Below, one piece after another: positions 1 to 9,192 of a stretch of 64,000 bases of DNA. The stretch spans positions 26,272-90,271 of the forward strand of contig VXMM01000054.1 in the NCBI GenBank assembly GCA_009841105.1, given 5' to 3'. Source of the DNA: Acidimicrobiia bacterium (lineage in GTDB: Bacteria; Actinomycetota; Acidimicrobiia; Spongiisociales; Spongiisociaceae). The first letter of the stretch is position 1. Each line of letters starts with the position of its first letter. The notes beneath the pieces are model-generated. The model did no database searches. It was given only the letters and a program-made list of their open reading frames with translations, and was not told the DNA's origin. The position numbers and the translations under genes were made by a program.

Positions 1-674
1 GCGCATCCCGGAAATCCGGCGCCTTCGACTTGTGGACCGAAGGCAGTCGAGAGAAGGACCCGGTCGGCGTCGAGCCCGTCGGCGAAGCCCTTGGCGGGCG
101 AGTGACGATCGAGAGACCTGTCACCGGCCTGAACTCCCGGTGTGTCGCGGCGTTGCCAGCGATCCAGGAACAACTCGGCGCCGCTCCCTGCCGGGGTGAC
201 GCTGCCCACATCTCCGACCGAATCGATCAAGAGGGCGACTGCTGCCGCCCCGAGAGGCCGGCCTTTGGCATCCCGGCGGTCATCGGAGACCAATACGAGC
301 ACCGGCCCGCGTCCGTCGGCCACGCGCCTCGCCGCTTCGGCTACCGCGGCAACACCGGCAGAGACGGACCCGGCCAGCTCCAGCACGTCGGGCCCGGGAC
401 GATCCACAGCGGACCGGATGTCCAGCACCTCAGCAAGAAAGGGGGCGATGCCGGGCTCGGGAAGCGGGGCCGACACGGTTGCTGTCATCAAACCGATCGG
501 AGTGACATCCGGGTTCCTGTCCAGCATCGCAAGGCCGCAACGGGCAGCCATCGTGACAGCGTCCTCGTCGTATGCGGCCCGGGAGACGGTCCCCCAGCGC
601 GTCTTGCTACGCCACCGGCCCAGCGAGACCTGCGCATCGACGATGAAGGCGCTCGCCGTCGCTTTCTGATCCAT
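1..674 (-). CDS. HMG-CoA synthase-like thiolase-fold protein (3' end cut by window edge)
   Basis: The minus strand is open from an ATG at 674 to the window edge (224 codons, no stop), so the C-terminus lies outside. The first 50 residues contain RAAYDEDAVTMAARCGLAML, the DED-x-VTMA pattern typical of archaeal/bacterial HMG-CoA synthase-like proteins, followed by a thiolase-fold N-half with APFLAEVLDIRSA and a Gly/Ala-rich core. Family members condense or transfer acyl-CoA units and are often paired with DUF35 proteins. The nucleophilic Cys region cannot be assigned with certainty in this stretch. A true HMG-CoA synthase, a KAS III-like enzyme or a non-catalytic relative are all possible. It is followed upstream by a SnoaL gene on the same strand. 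Confidence 0.7.
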   Translation of the reverse strand, partial: MDQKATASAFIVDAQVSLGRWRSKTRWGTVSRAAYDEDAVTMAARCGLAMLDRNPDVTPIGLMTATVSAPLPEPGIAPFLAEVLDIRSAVDRPGPDVLELAGSVSAGVAAVAEAARRVADGRGPVLVLVSDDRRDAKGRPLGAAAVALLIDSVGDVGSVTPAGSGAELFLDRWQRRDTPGVQAGDRSLDRHSPAKGFADGLDADRVLLSTAFGPQVEGAGFPGC

Positions 675-767
675 CGACTGTCTTCACTTCCGGCATCGGC
701 TACGGCCCGGATGGCAGGAGCCTACAGCGCCGCCGAGACGGCGACGCGGGCCGAAGGTCCTTGCGAG

Positions 768-1172
768 CTACGGCTCGGTGCGCTCCCGTAGGCCCTTGAC
801 CTGGCGGGCTACGTCCAGCGAGTCGTACCAAACACTCAACGACCTGATCTTGCCTTCAGAGATGTCGAACACATCCACCGCGGAGAAGGCCACCGGGCGG
901 CCACCCACCGTGCGACCGTCAAAGTCGATCTCGACCACCACGCTGCTCCCTGATGCCAGGAAACGAGTGGGGCGGTCGGTTCCTTCTGTAAAACCCGCCA
1001 GCAAGGTCTCGAAGTAGGCCAGCGCGGCTTCCACGCCCTCGAGGCGTCCACGGCCGACGACGCGCAGCGACAGGTGTGGATGGAGGAGCTCTCGAAGCGC
1101 CGGCCAATCCCGAGAGTTGATCGACGCGAAGTACTGCTGGACGATGGTTTGCGGTGAAGTTGGAACGTCCAC
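768..1172 (-). CDS. SnoaL/NTF2-like small protein
   Basis: A 134-residue protein with the NTF2/SnoaL cone fold signature: an N-terminal helix with IVQQYFASINSRDWPALREL, a middle strand region around a conserved-looking HPHL, and a C-terminal sheet ending IRSLSVWYDSLDV. Family members act as ketosteroid isomerases, polyketide cyclases, epoxide hydrolases or small-ligand binders. Length matches a single-domain member. It lies about 90 bases before the HMG-CoA-synthase-like gene on the same strand and may be co-transcribed with it. The ligand cannot be inferred. Confidence 0.8.
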   Translation of the reverse strand: MDVPTSPQTIVQQYFASINSRDWPALRELLHPHLSLRVVGRGRLEGVEAALAYFETLLAGFTEGTDRPTRFLASGSSVVVEIDFDGRTVGGRPVAFSAVDVFDISEGKIRSLSVWYDSLDVARQVKGLRERTEP

Positions 1173-1597
1173 GGCCTTCTCGAGAGAGCCCTCAACGAGT
1201 CTAGTGTCCCGGGTCCTTGGTTCGCCGCGTCCGTTGACCGCTGTCCGAGGGCGCGGAGCGGCCGGGAGACAAGGGGGTTGAAAGGGTCACAGATCCGTCC
1301 AATACTGTCGGGCGGTCACAAGCACCGCCGGTCTCTTGCTCATCGACGTCGAGGGGGCCGGATCCGGGTTCAACTAGGGAGCGACCCCGTTGGGGGATGG
1401 CGGGTCGCGTTCGGACCGAAGGAGGTGGTGGCTGGGGGATGGGCCCGCTGGGGTGAAGCGTGTTCGCGCGTTTTTCGCGTTCTCGCCGCCTGGGGTGTGG
1501 GTAACGCATTACCGAATCGGGAGCTAGCGGGCGCGATCGTGGTCGAAATGTGTCGGCGAGGGCGCCCTGCCGATGCGCAGCGACCGCGTTCTCGCTC
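1173..1597. other. Intergenic region, no gene recognised
   Basis: About 425 bases between the SnoaL gene and the convergent-side end of the reductase gene. The reading frames present have no recognisable protein character. No tRNA cloverleaf, strong terminator hairpin or repeat of the families found elsewhere in the window was seen. Confidence 0.5.
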
Positions 1598-3547
1598 TCA
1601 GGTCAGGGTCCTGAGAGCGTCGTTTCCTTCTGCGATCGCCGGCCCGATCCCTCTCGGAGCCCGAGCGTCACCGATGACGACAAAGGGCGCTTCCAGCTGA
1701 TCGAGCCAGCTCGGCCGGATCGAGCGCGCCGGGTCGGCGATCACAACCCCGCCGCAGGGAATGAGTATCTCGCCGTCCCCGGCCGAAGCCACCAACCCGG
1801 ACTCGTCAAGGCGCCGTGGAATCGCCCGAACGACCGATCCACCGGCCGATTCGATGCGGCTGAGATACGCCCGCCTGGCCAACCCGCTGGTGTCGTTGCC
1901 GGCACGCGTACCCGCCACGACCACGACAGGATTCCCCTTGTGGAGCAGCCACAGTGATGTTGCCAGAGCTCGGCGACCCCCGCCCAGGACCACAACCTCT
2001 CCAACGGGTTCCGGCGTTCCCAGAGTCGACTTCCCGGCAGCCAGCAAGGCCTCGAGGGACCAAGCGGGCATGCGGTCGTACCCGTCGAGCACCGGCACCT
2101 CGGTGACACTTCCTGTTGCGACGACGACCAGGCCGGGGTCGAGGTCGCCCACCGAAGCCGCCGTGGCCTCGAACTGAAGTCTCACATCGACATCGAGGTG
2201 CTCCATCTCGAGGGAGAACCAATCCGCAAGACGCTGTACATGGCGCAGTGGCGGCGTCTGCGCGGCAAGCCTGAGGCTGCCCCCGATCGTATCCGCCCGA
2301 TCGACGATGACGACTTCGTGGCCCTCGAGGGCGCCCTTCCGAGCCGCTTCGAGACCGGCAGGGCCGGAGCCGATCACCACGAGTCGGCGCGGTGCGACGC
2401 GAGCAGGTAGAAAGGCCGGCCGGGCCTCTCTCCCGACATCAGGGTTCACCGAGCACGAAATGGGGTCTCCGTGCTGGAGCATTCCCGCACATCCCTCCAC
2501 CGTTCCGATACAGGGCCTGATCCGGGCAGACTGCCCGTTTCTCGCCTTGGTCGCCCAGGCGGGATCCGCCAGAAGAGCCCGGCCGACGGCTACCGCATCG
2601 CAGCGGCCCGAGGCCAGCGCCATCTCAGCGGTCGAGGGATCGGTGATGCGCCCGACGGCCACGACGGGGAGGTTGACGCTGGCGCGCACCTGCGACGCGA
2701 GGTCGACGAACGTGCCCTCGGGATCGTCGAGCAATGGAATGGTGTAGGGAACGGAACCGTAGACGCCCGCAGACACGACCAACCCGTCGGCTCCGGCGGC
2801 CGCAAAGGATCCGGCCGCCACGACGGCGTCCGCAACCTCGAGACCGCCGGGCACGAAGTCGGCCCCATTGAGACGAACCATCACGGCGAGTTCGGGGACG
2901 GCCTCCTTGATCGCGCCGACGACTTCGACACCGAAGCGAGCTCTCGCCGCGACGGTTTCGCCGCCGTACACGTCGTTACGGTGGTTCGATCCGGCGGACA
3001 TGAATTGGTGGATGAGGTAGCCGTGTGCGGCGTGCACCTCGACGGCCACGAACCCGGCAGTCGACGCCTTCCTGGCCGCGGTAGCGAATGCGGCGATGAG
3101 ATCCTCCACCTCGCTGAGATCCACGGAACGCGGTTGCCGGCTGACGTGGACGAGCGGCGCAATCGCGGATGGGGCCACGGGATCCCCGCCTATCACCTTC
3201 GGGCTCACCTGACGGCCGCCATGGCCGAGTTGGAGACAAGGCGCAGCGCCGTTGGCCGCTATGGCAGCGGCCAACGGGGCGAGAGCTTCGGCCGCGTCGT
3301 CGAGCCACATCCACGGAATCTGCTTCTCAACTCGACCCTCCGGCGCAACCGCCCCGAAGGCCACTACGGCCATCCCCACATCGCGGGTGCGAGCTGCGAA
3401 GTACTCGATCAGGTGCTCGGTGGGAAGCCCGGCCCGGAACCCGAATCCGGTCGTCATGGGCGACAGCAGTATCCGGTTCGAGAGCTCGAGCGTTCCGAGG
3501 CGCCAAGACGAAAAAAGGGTTGGATACGGGTCCTGAGCTGCCTTCAC
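1598..3547 (-). CDS. NADH:flavin oxidoreductase / 2,4-dienoyl-CoA reductase-like (old yellow enzyme-FAD fusion)
   Basis: A 649-residue protein from a GTG at 3547; the open frame extends upstream but that part lacks family similarity and overlaps the divergent kinase gene. Order: FMN-binding TIM barrel (about 5-340) with HAAHGY at 172-177, the 4Fe-4S loop (346-365), then an FAD/NAD(P) domain opening with VIGSGPAGLEAA near 391. This is the architecture of FadH, trimethylamine dehydrogenase and Bai-type enoate reductases, which reduce conjugated enoyl substrates. Three of four cluster cysteines are present (C346, C353, C365), but the second, canonically three residues after the first, is Thr349. 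The cluster may therefore be altered, or Thr/another residue may substitute. Substrate unknown. Confidence 0.88.
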   Translation of the reverse strand: MKAAQDPYPTLFSSWRLGTLELSNRILLSPMTTGFGFRAGLPTEHLIEYFAARTRDVGMAVVAFGAVAPEGRVEKQIPWMWLDDAAEALAPLAAAIAANGAAPCLQLGHGGRQVSPKVIGGDPVAPSAIAPLVHVSRQPRSVDLSEVEDLIAAFATAARKASTAGFVAVEVHAAHGYLIHQFMSAGSNHRNDVYGGETVAARARFGVEVVGAIKEAVPELAVMVRLNGADFVPGGLEVADAVVAAGSFAAAGADGLVVSAGVYGSVPYTIPLLDDPEGTFVDLASQVRASVNLPVVAVGRITDPSTAEMALASGRCDAVAVGRALLADPAWATKARNGQSARIRPCIGTVEGCAGMLQHGDPISCSVNPDVGREARPAFLPARVAPRRLVVIGSGPAGLEAARKGALEGHEVVIVDRADTIGGSLRLAAQTPPLRHVQRLADWFSLEMEHLDVDVRLQFEATAASVGDLDPGLVVVATGSVTEVPVLDGYDRMPAWSLEALLAAGKSTLGTPEPVGEVVVLGGGRRALATSLWLLHKGNPVVVVAGTRAGNDTSGLARRAYLSRIESAGGSVVRAIPRRLDESGLVASAGDGEILIPCGGVVIADPARSIRPSWLDQLEAPFVVIGDARAPRGIGPAIAEGNDALRTLT

Positions 3548-3634
3548 TGGGGCGCGAGTATATGGACCGGGGCTGCGATCAACCCATGATCGGCAGGTCC
3601 TGCGACCGGGAAGTGAGGGAGGTACGGTCAGCCC

Positions 3635-4945
3635 ATGGCCGTCGAAGTCCAGATCGTGCGAGCTGCCGAAACGGCACTCGGGCTTTCGCTCGGAGAGGCG
3701 CTCGTCGAGCCGATGACGGGCGGACACTCATGGGATACCTACCTCGTGTCGACCGCCTCCGGCCCCGAGGCAGTGGTGAGAGTCGCTCCGCGAGGCGGAA
3801 CGCTCGATCCCTACGACGTCGACGCGGAACGGCGTGCGCTCCGGGCTGCCCGCAGGGCGCTACCAGCTCCAGACGTGTTGCTCGTCGCCGCGGACCCTTC
3901 CAGGTTCGGGGTGCCGCTGCAGGTGCAGACCGTTGTCCCAGGAGCGAGACTGCGCAGTTCGCAGAAGATCCCACTCCACGAGAGAGAGCGCTATCGAGCG
4001 GCGATGGCTGTCGCGCTCGGGGATCTCCATCGTTCGGGTGATCCTTCCCGACTCTCCGCGGTCAGAACGACGGGAGAAGCGATTCGATCGATCATCGACG
4101 TCGAGGTGGAGCACTACTGCCGCGCCGCTGCCGCGCGACAGCCGGGGTTCGAGATTGGCCTTCGGTGGCTTCTGAGCAACCTTCCGGGAGGCAGCGACGA
4201 ACCTGTCGTCTGTCACGGTGACTACCGCATCGGCAACATCCTGTGGGACGACGGCGGAGAGATCAGCGGAGTGCTCGATTGGGAACGAGCCTGGGCGGGC
4301 GATCCGATGTGCGACATCGCATTCTCACGCCAATTCTCCGCCTGGGGAGGAATCGATCGGGAGGCGGTCGCTCTCTACGAGCGGGCATCGGGGAGAAAGG
4401 TCGACGAGTCCCTGATGACCTTCTACCTCAGGCTCGAGCGCTGGAGGTCCTACACGGCTTCGATGCGGGGGATCTCGGCCCTGGCTTCCGGGATGTCTGA
4501 TCGCCCGGCGCTGGCGGCGATCGGAGAGGCCGGAAACTCGGGCATGTGGGATCTGGCGAGCTGGCTCGAGGACGGTCTCGTTCCCCTTCCGCCCGAGCTC
4601 GCGAAGCGGCCGAGCCACTACGCGCCAATGCTGAGCGCGCCAAGACGTATCGAGATTGCCCGCCACCCCGATACCGACGGACCGCTGCGCTCGCACTTGC
4701 TCGACGACGAGGAGGAAAGCCGCGCGCTGCGCCGGTCCGTGGATCGATTGCGAGCTGTTGGAGGTATGCCGGCTCTTACGAAGGCGCTCGACCTGTCAGA
4801 CTTGGAGGGGGCATGGGAGGCGGCGTTCGACGTCCTTACGGTGGCGGCTGCGGACGGCGGGCGTAACCTGCAGCCAGCATTGCAAGCGCTCGGGCTCCGT
4901 TTCACGGGGCGCCCGACGTTTCTCCGGGAGTTGGCATGGCGCTGA
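3635..4945 (+). CDS. Aminoglycoside-phosphotransferase-fold (APH/ACAD10-like) kinase
   Basis: A 436-residue protein starting ATG at 3635 behind a gagggag-type ribosome site. The N-terminal 300 residues are an APH/choline-kinase fold: a Gly-rich start (PMTGGHSWDTYLV), the catalytic loop VCHGDYRIGNILW and the metal-binding IDWE-type VLDWERAWAGDPMCD. The C-terminal about 130 residues form an extra helical region common in the actinobacterial phosphotransferase family seen with acyl-CoA dehydrogenases. In eukaryotes the equivalent domain of ACAD10/11 phosphorylates 4-hydroxyacyl-CoAs. A role on a hydroxy-acyl or alcohol intermediate is plausible given the operon. It overlaps the next gene by 10 bases. 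Confidence 0.85.
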   Translation: MAVEVQIVRAAETALGLSLGEALVEPMTGGHSWDTYLVSTASGPEAVVRVAPRGGTLDPYDVDAERRALRAARRALPAPDVLLVAADPSRFGVPLQVQTVVPGARLRSSQKIPLHERERYRAAMAVALGDLHRSGDPSRLSAVRTTGEAIRSIIDVEVEHYCRAAAARQPGFEIGLRWLLSNLPGGSDEPVVCHGDYRIGNILWDDGGEISGVLDWERAWAGDPMCDIAFSRQFSAWGGIDREAVALYERASGRKVDESLMTFYLRLERWRSYTASMRGISALASGMSDRPALAAIGEAGNSGMWDLASWLEDGLVPLPPELAKRPSHYAPMLSAPRRIEIARHPDTDGPLRSHLLDDEEESRALRRSVDRLRAVGGMPALTKALDLSDLEGAWEAAFDVLTVAAADGGRNLQPALQALGLRFTGRPTFLRELAWR

Positions 4946-5943
4946 GGGAACGAGACGAATACCTCCACGCCCCTCCTGCCGACGCCCCGGACCGCCACCT
5001 CTGGAGCGACAACTTCTGGTTTTCTGTCGTCGATCGCGAGGCGGACGTCTTCGGCATCAACCACATCCATGCCTCGCTGAGTCACGGCTACGTGCGAGCG
5101 AGCGCGTTCTACGTCATCGACGGCGTCCACCAGCAATGGGCTTCACGCCAACCGCTCGATGTCGATCCGGTGTTCGAGGGGATCGGGGATCAACGGCTCA
5201 CATTTCGGGTCGACAGGCCCTTCGAGCAGTACCGCTGGAGTTTCGACGGCCCCAAGTTCGGATTCGACCTCACCTATCGCAGCCGTTTCGCGGTCTTCGA
5301 CTACGACGACTGCTTGGGAGGCAATCCGCTTGCTGCCTACGAAGATTACGGCGGCCACTACGAGCAGGCGCTCTCGTGCGAGGGCTACTTCGAGACGTTC
5401 GGAGGTCCCCGCAAGGGCGAACGACGGACCATCGACTCGTGGGCCCACCGCGATCACTCCTGGACCCACCGATTCGTGCGCTCCAGCTCCTGGGAGCCGC
5501 GCAATCATCGAACGCTACAACGATCCCTCGGTCACTTCTGGCCGTCGATCCAGCTCGAGAACCGTCACCTCAATGCGTTCGGCTGGATGGATCCGGACCG
5601 GCAACTGCCCGAGGGCGCCAACCCGGTAGGAGGATGGATAGGCGACGCCGACGGGTCGCGACCGATCGTCGGCGCCTCATGCGTCCCGCGCCTCGAGGAC
5701 GATTGCCGCACGGCTATGTCGTTCGACCTCCGGTTCGATCTCGGCGACGAGCAACTCACCATCGCGACGGGCCGAAAGCACGCCCAGACTCGCAACGGTT
5801 TGATGCGTGATGAGAACGACGCCGAGGCCCGCCTGGACTGTTACGAGCCCTTCTTCGACTTCGAGGTGCTCGAAACCGGAGAGCGCGGTTATGGCGTCGT
5901 CGAGTACTCCATCAACCCGCCCATGCCCCGATTCCGCTACTGA
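4936..5943 (+). CDS. CrtC-like (hydroxyneurosporene synthase-type, DUF7064/7065-like) protein
   Basis: A 335-residue protein whose ATG lies 10 bases inside the preceding kinase gene. It is rich in Trp, Tyr, Asp and Arg with two lipocalin-like halves, as in the CrtC/AttH beta-barrel families (LWSDNFWFSVVDREADVFG in the first half; DSWAHRDHSWTHRF near 170, a typical signature of the second half). Such proteins bind or hydrate isoprenoid-like lipids, and actinobacterial members commonly sit with APH kinases and acyl-CoA enzymes, as here. No signal peptide. The assignment to DUF7064/DUF7065 is from memory of the family; the reaction is unknown. Confidence 0.7.
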   Translation: MALRERDEYLHAPPADAPDRHLWSDNFWFSVVDREADVFGINHIHASLSHGYVRASAFYVIDGVHQQWASRQPLDVDPVFEGIGDQRLTFRVDRPFEQYRWSFDGPKFGFDLTYRSRFAVFDYDDCLGGNPLAAYEDYGGHYEQALSCEGYFETFGGPRKGERRTIDSWAHRDHSWTHRFVRSSSWEPRNHRTLQRSLGHFWPSIQLENRHLNAFGWMDPDRQLPEGANPVGGWIGDADGSRPIVGASCVPRLEDDCRTAMSFDLRFDLGDEQLTIATGRKHAQTRNGLMRDENDAEARLDCYEPFFDFEVLETGERGYGVVEYSINPPMPRFRY

Positions 5944-6983
5944 TGCGCGCCGCATTCCTCGACGGAAGGGAAGAAATCGCAGTTCGCGAGGTACCGCCTA
6001 GTCGAGTTGAAGGCCACCTCGTCGAAATCGATGTCATAGCTTGCGGGATTTGCGGTTCCGACCTCCACGGATGGCGTCATCCGGACTCGATAATCGGGCG
6101 GGGCAAGACATCGATCCCCGGGATGGCGGGACACGAAGTCGTCGCTTGGGCACCACGAGCTGAGGGCGGGCGCGGCCGGCGGGTCGTCCTCGATCCGACT
6201 CTCGCGGGGAATTGCGGGAAGTGCACGGCGTGCCTGAAAGGCGAGGCGCGGTTCTGCGGCAACCGGGCTCCTCTCCGGTCATGGGGGTTCTCGGAGCGGA
6301 TGTCAGTCAACGCCTGGAGCCTGTTCGACGTTCCCGACGGAATGGACGACGAATTGGCGAGCCTCACGGAGCCGCTGGCATGTGCAGTTCACGCCTACCG
6401 GGCCAGCCACATATTCGCCGCACAGGACGGGACACTGGCCGGTCGCAAGGTCGCAGTGATCGGAGCGGGTGCAATCGGACTGCTCGCGACCGCCGCTGCC
6501 GCGCGTTTCGGTGCCGATGCCGTGCTGTGTGTGGCTCGCTACCCCCGCCAGGCTGAGGCGGCCAAGACCCTCGGGGCGATCGACGTCTTGGATCCCGCTG
6601 TTGACGATGTGGTCTCCGGAATACGTGGGTTCGCGCCCGATGTTGTAGTCGAGGCAGTCGGGGGAGGGCCGGAGACCTTCGATCTCGCGGTTCGAACTGT
6701 CAATCCGGGTGGTGAGGTGCTGGTGCTGGGGTTGTTCAACGATCCAGCGCAGCTTGACACGCGCCGGGCCGCGTTTCGCGAGTTGCGCCTGTTCTTCTCG
6801 ATGACCTACGGGGTCATCGACGGCCGTCACGACTTCGAGGTCGCGCTAGAACTCCTCAGGTCGGATCCGGATGCTTTCGCCGGCCTCGTTTCGCACCGGT
6901 TTCCTCTCGAGGAGACGGCTGACGCGTTCGTCACGGCAGCGGAAAAGTCGACGGGGGCTCTGCGGATCGTCGTGACGCCTTGA
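5943..6983 (+). CDS. Zinc-dependent alcohol dehydrogenase (MDR family)
   Basis: A 346-residue medium-chain dehydrogenase/reductase. The ATG shares one base with the preceding stop. Catalytic zinc ligands lie in ACGICGSDLHGW (Cys about 34, His about 42) and GHE near 64; the structural-zinc lobe has GNCGKCTACLKGEARFC with four Cys. The Rossmann motif VIGAGAIGLLATAAAARFGA is near 167. Members oxidise secondary or sugar alcohols with NAD(P). It sits in a coupled operon between the CrtC-like protein and an F420-type oxidoreductase, so it probably oxidises a hydroxyl on the same intermediate. Confidence 0.93.
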   Translation: MRAAFLDGREEIAVREVPPSRVEGHLVEIDVIACGICGSDLHGWRHPDSIIGRGKTSIPGMAGHEVVAWAPRAEGGRGRRVVLDPTLAGNCGKCTACLKGEARFCGNRAPLRSWGFSERMSVNAWSLFDVPDGMDDELASLTEPLACAVHAYRASHIFAAQDGTLAGRKVAVIGAGAIGLLATAAAARFGADAVLCVARYPRQAEAAKTLGAIDVLDPAVDDVVSGIRGFAPDVVVEAVGGGPETFDLAVRTVNPGGEVLVLGLFNDPAQLDTRRAAFRELRLFFSMTYGVIDGRHDFEVALELLRSDPDAFAGLVSHRFPLEETADAFVTAAEKSTGALRIVVTP

Positions 6984-7891
6984 AGTTCGGGCTCCACCTC
7001 CCCCAGCTCGGCAGAGCGGCCTCGCCCGAGAGAATCGGGGCCGCGGCTGTCGTCGCCGAGGACCTCGGCTTTGCTGATGTGTGGGCGTCGGATCACGTAG
7101 CGGTCCCGACGTCGATAGAGGGCTTGCCCTCGTTCTTTCCGGAGCCGATCCCGCTGCTGGCGCTCGCGGCGGCTCACACCCGGCGGGTCGGCCTTGGAAC
7201 CAGCGTCATCGTCCCTGCCTATCGAAATCCGATGCACTTCGCCAAGCAGTGGGCGACGTTGGATTGGCTGGCGCCCGGACGGACGATTCTGGGGGTCGGA
7301 GCCGGATGGCTGACCGAGGAATTTGCCGCGGTCGGCGTTCCGATCCGGGGCCGCGGCGAGCGGCTCGACGATTACATCCGTGGGTGGAGGGCCCTTTGGA
7401 CGGGAGCCACACAGTTCGAGAGCCGATTCTTCTCGTTCGAGGGGGTCCGAGTGAAGCCGATGCCCTCCGAGGCGATCCCCGTCTGGATAGGTGGTTCATC
7501 AGCGGGTGCGTTGCGTCGAGCTGCCTGGTGTGACGGCTGGCACGGAACCTGGGCGCCGCTCGAGGAGTTCAAGAGGAGGGTCGTGATGCTCCTCGCGGAG
7601 ATGGAGAAGATCGAGCGCAGTCGCGAAGAGGTCACCGTCTCAATCCACATGGAGGTCACCATCGGTGACGGTCTCGATTACTCGGGCTGGTCGTCCGTTG
7701 GCGACGGCTACGGTGATCGGCGGCCGGTGACCGGGCGTCCGGAGGATGTCGCAGAACTTCTGGTCGACTACGCGGAAGCCGGGCTCGACCACGTCCTTGT
7801 CACACCGGTGGTTCGCGGCGAAAGAGCCTGGGACGAGATGGTTCTCGGCATCGCCGCCCTCAAGGATCTCGTCGAGAAGGGCACGCATTGA
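6980..7891 (+). CDS. LLM-class F420-dependent oxidoreductase
   Basis: A 303-residue luciferase-like (TIM-barrel) protein starting at a TTG that overlaps the alcohol dehydrogenase stop by four bases. It opens with the family pattern FGLHLPQLGRAASPE and continues with LGFADVWASDHVAVPT and a GVGAGWL segment, typical of the TIGR03619-like subfamily of F420-dependent oxidoreductases in Actinobacteria. These transfer hydride between F420 and alcohols, ketones or enoyl substrates. Translational coupling with genes on both sides indicates one pathway. Cofactor preference (F420 versus FMN) is inferred from subfamily and lineage. Confidence 0.88.
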   Translation: MKFGLHLPQLGRAASPERIGAAAVVAEDLGFADVWASDHVAVPTSIEGLPSFFPEPIPLLALAAAHTRRVGLGTSVIVPAYRNPMHFAKQWATLDWLAPGRTILGVGAGWLTEEFAAVGVPIRGRGERLDDYIRGWRALWTGATQFESRFFSFEGVRVKPMPSEAIPVWIGGSSAGALRRAAWCDGWHGTWAPLEEFKRRVVMLLAEMEKIERSREEVTVSIHMEVTIGDGLDYSGWSSVGDGYGDRRPVTGRPEDVAELLVDYAEAGLDHVLVTPVVRGERAWDEMVLGIAALKDLVEKGTH

Positions 7892-8349
7892 GCGTCGGGT
7901 TCCCTCCGATGCACCACATCGGGATTGTCGTATCGGATCTCGATGGTGCCATGGACGAACTCAGCAGCCAGCTGGCCCTCACGTGGACGCCGATACGACA
8001 CAGCGAACGCATAGTGCGCCACCTCGGCCGGCTGGTAACGACCGACCTCCGACTCTCCTACTCGATAGAAGGCCCCCCTCATCTGGAGTTGATCAGTCAG
8101 GCCCGAGGCACGCCGTGGGAACCGACCAGAGGAGGCATACACCACGCCGGGTACTGGGTTCAGGATCTGCGCGGCGCCGGACGGCTACTGACCCGGGCCG
8201 GGATGACGCTCGAAGCCACCTATGACGCCGAGGACGGTGGGTTGCTCGGCTTTGCATACTTCACCGACGCGAATGGCTTCCGGATCGAGATCCTCGATGA
8301 TTCTCGTCGGCAGTCGTTCGACGATTGGCTTGCGGGCGGGCCGGGTTAG
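7888..8349 (+). CDS. VOC-fold (glyoxalase/dioxygenase superfamily) protein
   Basis: A 153-residue single VOC protein with two beta-alpha-beta-beta-beta modules. It begins with MHHIGIVVSDLDGAMDELS, where the His is the usual first metal ligand, has HHAGYWVQDL in the second module and ends with GFRIEILDD carrying the usual Glu ligand. The TTG start overlaps the preceding stop by four bases. The closest functional guess is a methylmalonyl-CoA-epimerase-like or lyase role. It is paralogous to the VOC genes at 8415 and 9193. Confidence 0.85.
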   Translation: MSVGFPPMHHIGIVVSDLDGAMDELSSQLALTWTPIRHSERIVRHLGRLVTTDLRLSYSIEGPPHLELISQARGTPWEPTRGGIHHAGYWVQDLRGAGRLLTRAGMTLEATYDAEDGGLLGFAYFTDANGFRIEILDDSRRQSFDDWLAGGPG

Positions 8350-8414
8350 GCCGGATCCGGCGACTGCGCGACCGCGACCATCGAATACGATCTATACGTA
8401 CGAGGAGGCCGATC

Positions 8415-8879
8415 ATGTCGATCGATATCGCGGGTTTCAGCCATACCGCGCTCGCCGTGCCCGACCTCGAGACAGCCATGGGCATGTACGGGACCGCACT
8501 CGGCCTGACATGGGCACGCCCCCAGCAACGAGCAATGAGTATCCGGGTCGCGGCCGGTGACCTGACGACGGAGATCCGGTTCACATACTCCCGGCAAGGT
8601 CCGCCCTACCTTGAGCTCATCGAGGGTGCCGCCGGCACGATCTGGGCACCGGTGAGCGGGCTCCATCACATCGGACTGTGGAGCCATCAACTCGAGATCG
8701 ACGCCGCGCAGTTGGAGCATCGAGGGATGGCCCTCGAGGTGGCCGGCCTCAGCAGATCAGGCGAGCAGCCCTCCGGATTCACCTACCACCGTTCGGCCCA
8801 CGGGCTGAGGGTCGAGCTGGTGGACGCCGCGGCGCGGGCCGCTTTCGAACGCTGGCTCGCGGGAGGGGACTTTCGCTGA
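8415..8879 (+). CDS. VOC-fold protein (second of the cluster)
   Basis: A 154-residue VOC protein starting at ATG 8415, preceded by a clear cgaggagg ribosome site; the longer open frame upstream lacks family similarity. It opens FSHTALAVPDLETAMGMYG, has LHHIGLWSHQLEIDAAQLE at the second module and ends GLRVELVDA. It closely resembles the neighbour at 7888 in length and layout, so a local duplication is likely. It is the last gene before a long repeat copy. Confidence 0.85.
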   Translation: MSIDIAGFSHTALAVPDLETAMGMYGTALGLTWARPQQRAMSIRVAAGDLTTEIRFTYSRQGPPYLELIEGAAGTIWAPVSGLHHIGLWSHQLEIDAAQLEHRGMALEVAGLSRSGEQPSGFTYHRSAHGLRVELVDAAARAAFERWLAGGDFR

Positions 8880-8950
8880 CGGGGGCGACGCCCGGCGGGG
8901 CCGGTTCGGGTCATCGCCGTCGAAGTGGCCGGACCGCGCGTTGTTAGGGC

Positions 8951-9163
8951 CGGTTCACGCTATGCCCGCTCGTTTTCAATCACGGATCCCGTGGTCGGTC
9001 CGTGGGGCGGCGGTGGGATATGGCGCCGCCAGCGGCGTCTATGGCAAGGACTGCGGACGCAGGCGTACCCGCAGGGTACGTTGAGGAGGCAGGACGCAGC
9101 CAGAGGCGTTGATAGCGGTCCAGAGCACGCCGACCGCAACACAGACCGACCACGATCAAGTAG
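8951..9163 (+). repeat. Long copy 1 of dispersed intergenic repeat (MITE/REP-like)
   Basis: About 213 bases almost fully matched by a second copy at 22651-22864. The left end holds gttcacgctatgc, then the arm gtggtcggtc; the right end holds the inverted arm accgaccacgatcaa. Inside is a perfect hairpin gtaccc-gca-gggtac (9065-9079). No transposase or protein-coding character. Shorter relatives at 18271, 29945, 30941 and 14910 retain the left end. It fills most of the gap between two VOC genes. Confidence 0.8.
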
Positions 9164-9192
9164 ATTGACGCCGAACCGTCCGAGGGGCAACG

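Noticed and set aside
30..791. Plus-strand open frames at the left end
   Set aside because: They are shadows of the minus-strand HMG-CoA-synthase-like gene, which has family motifs and runs off the window.
8951..9163. Insertion sequence
   Set aside because: No transposase reading frame is present in either long copy; the elements are too short and only have inverted ends.
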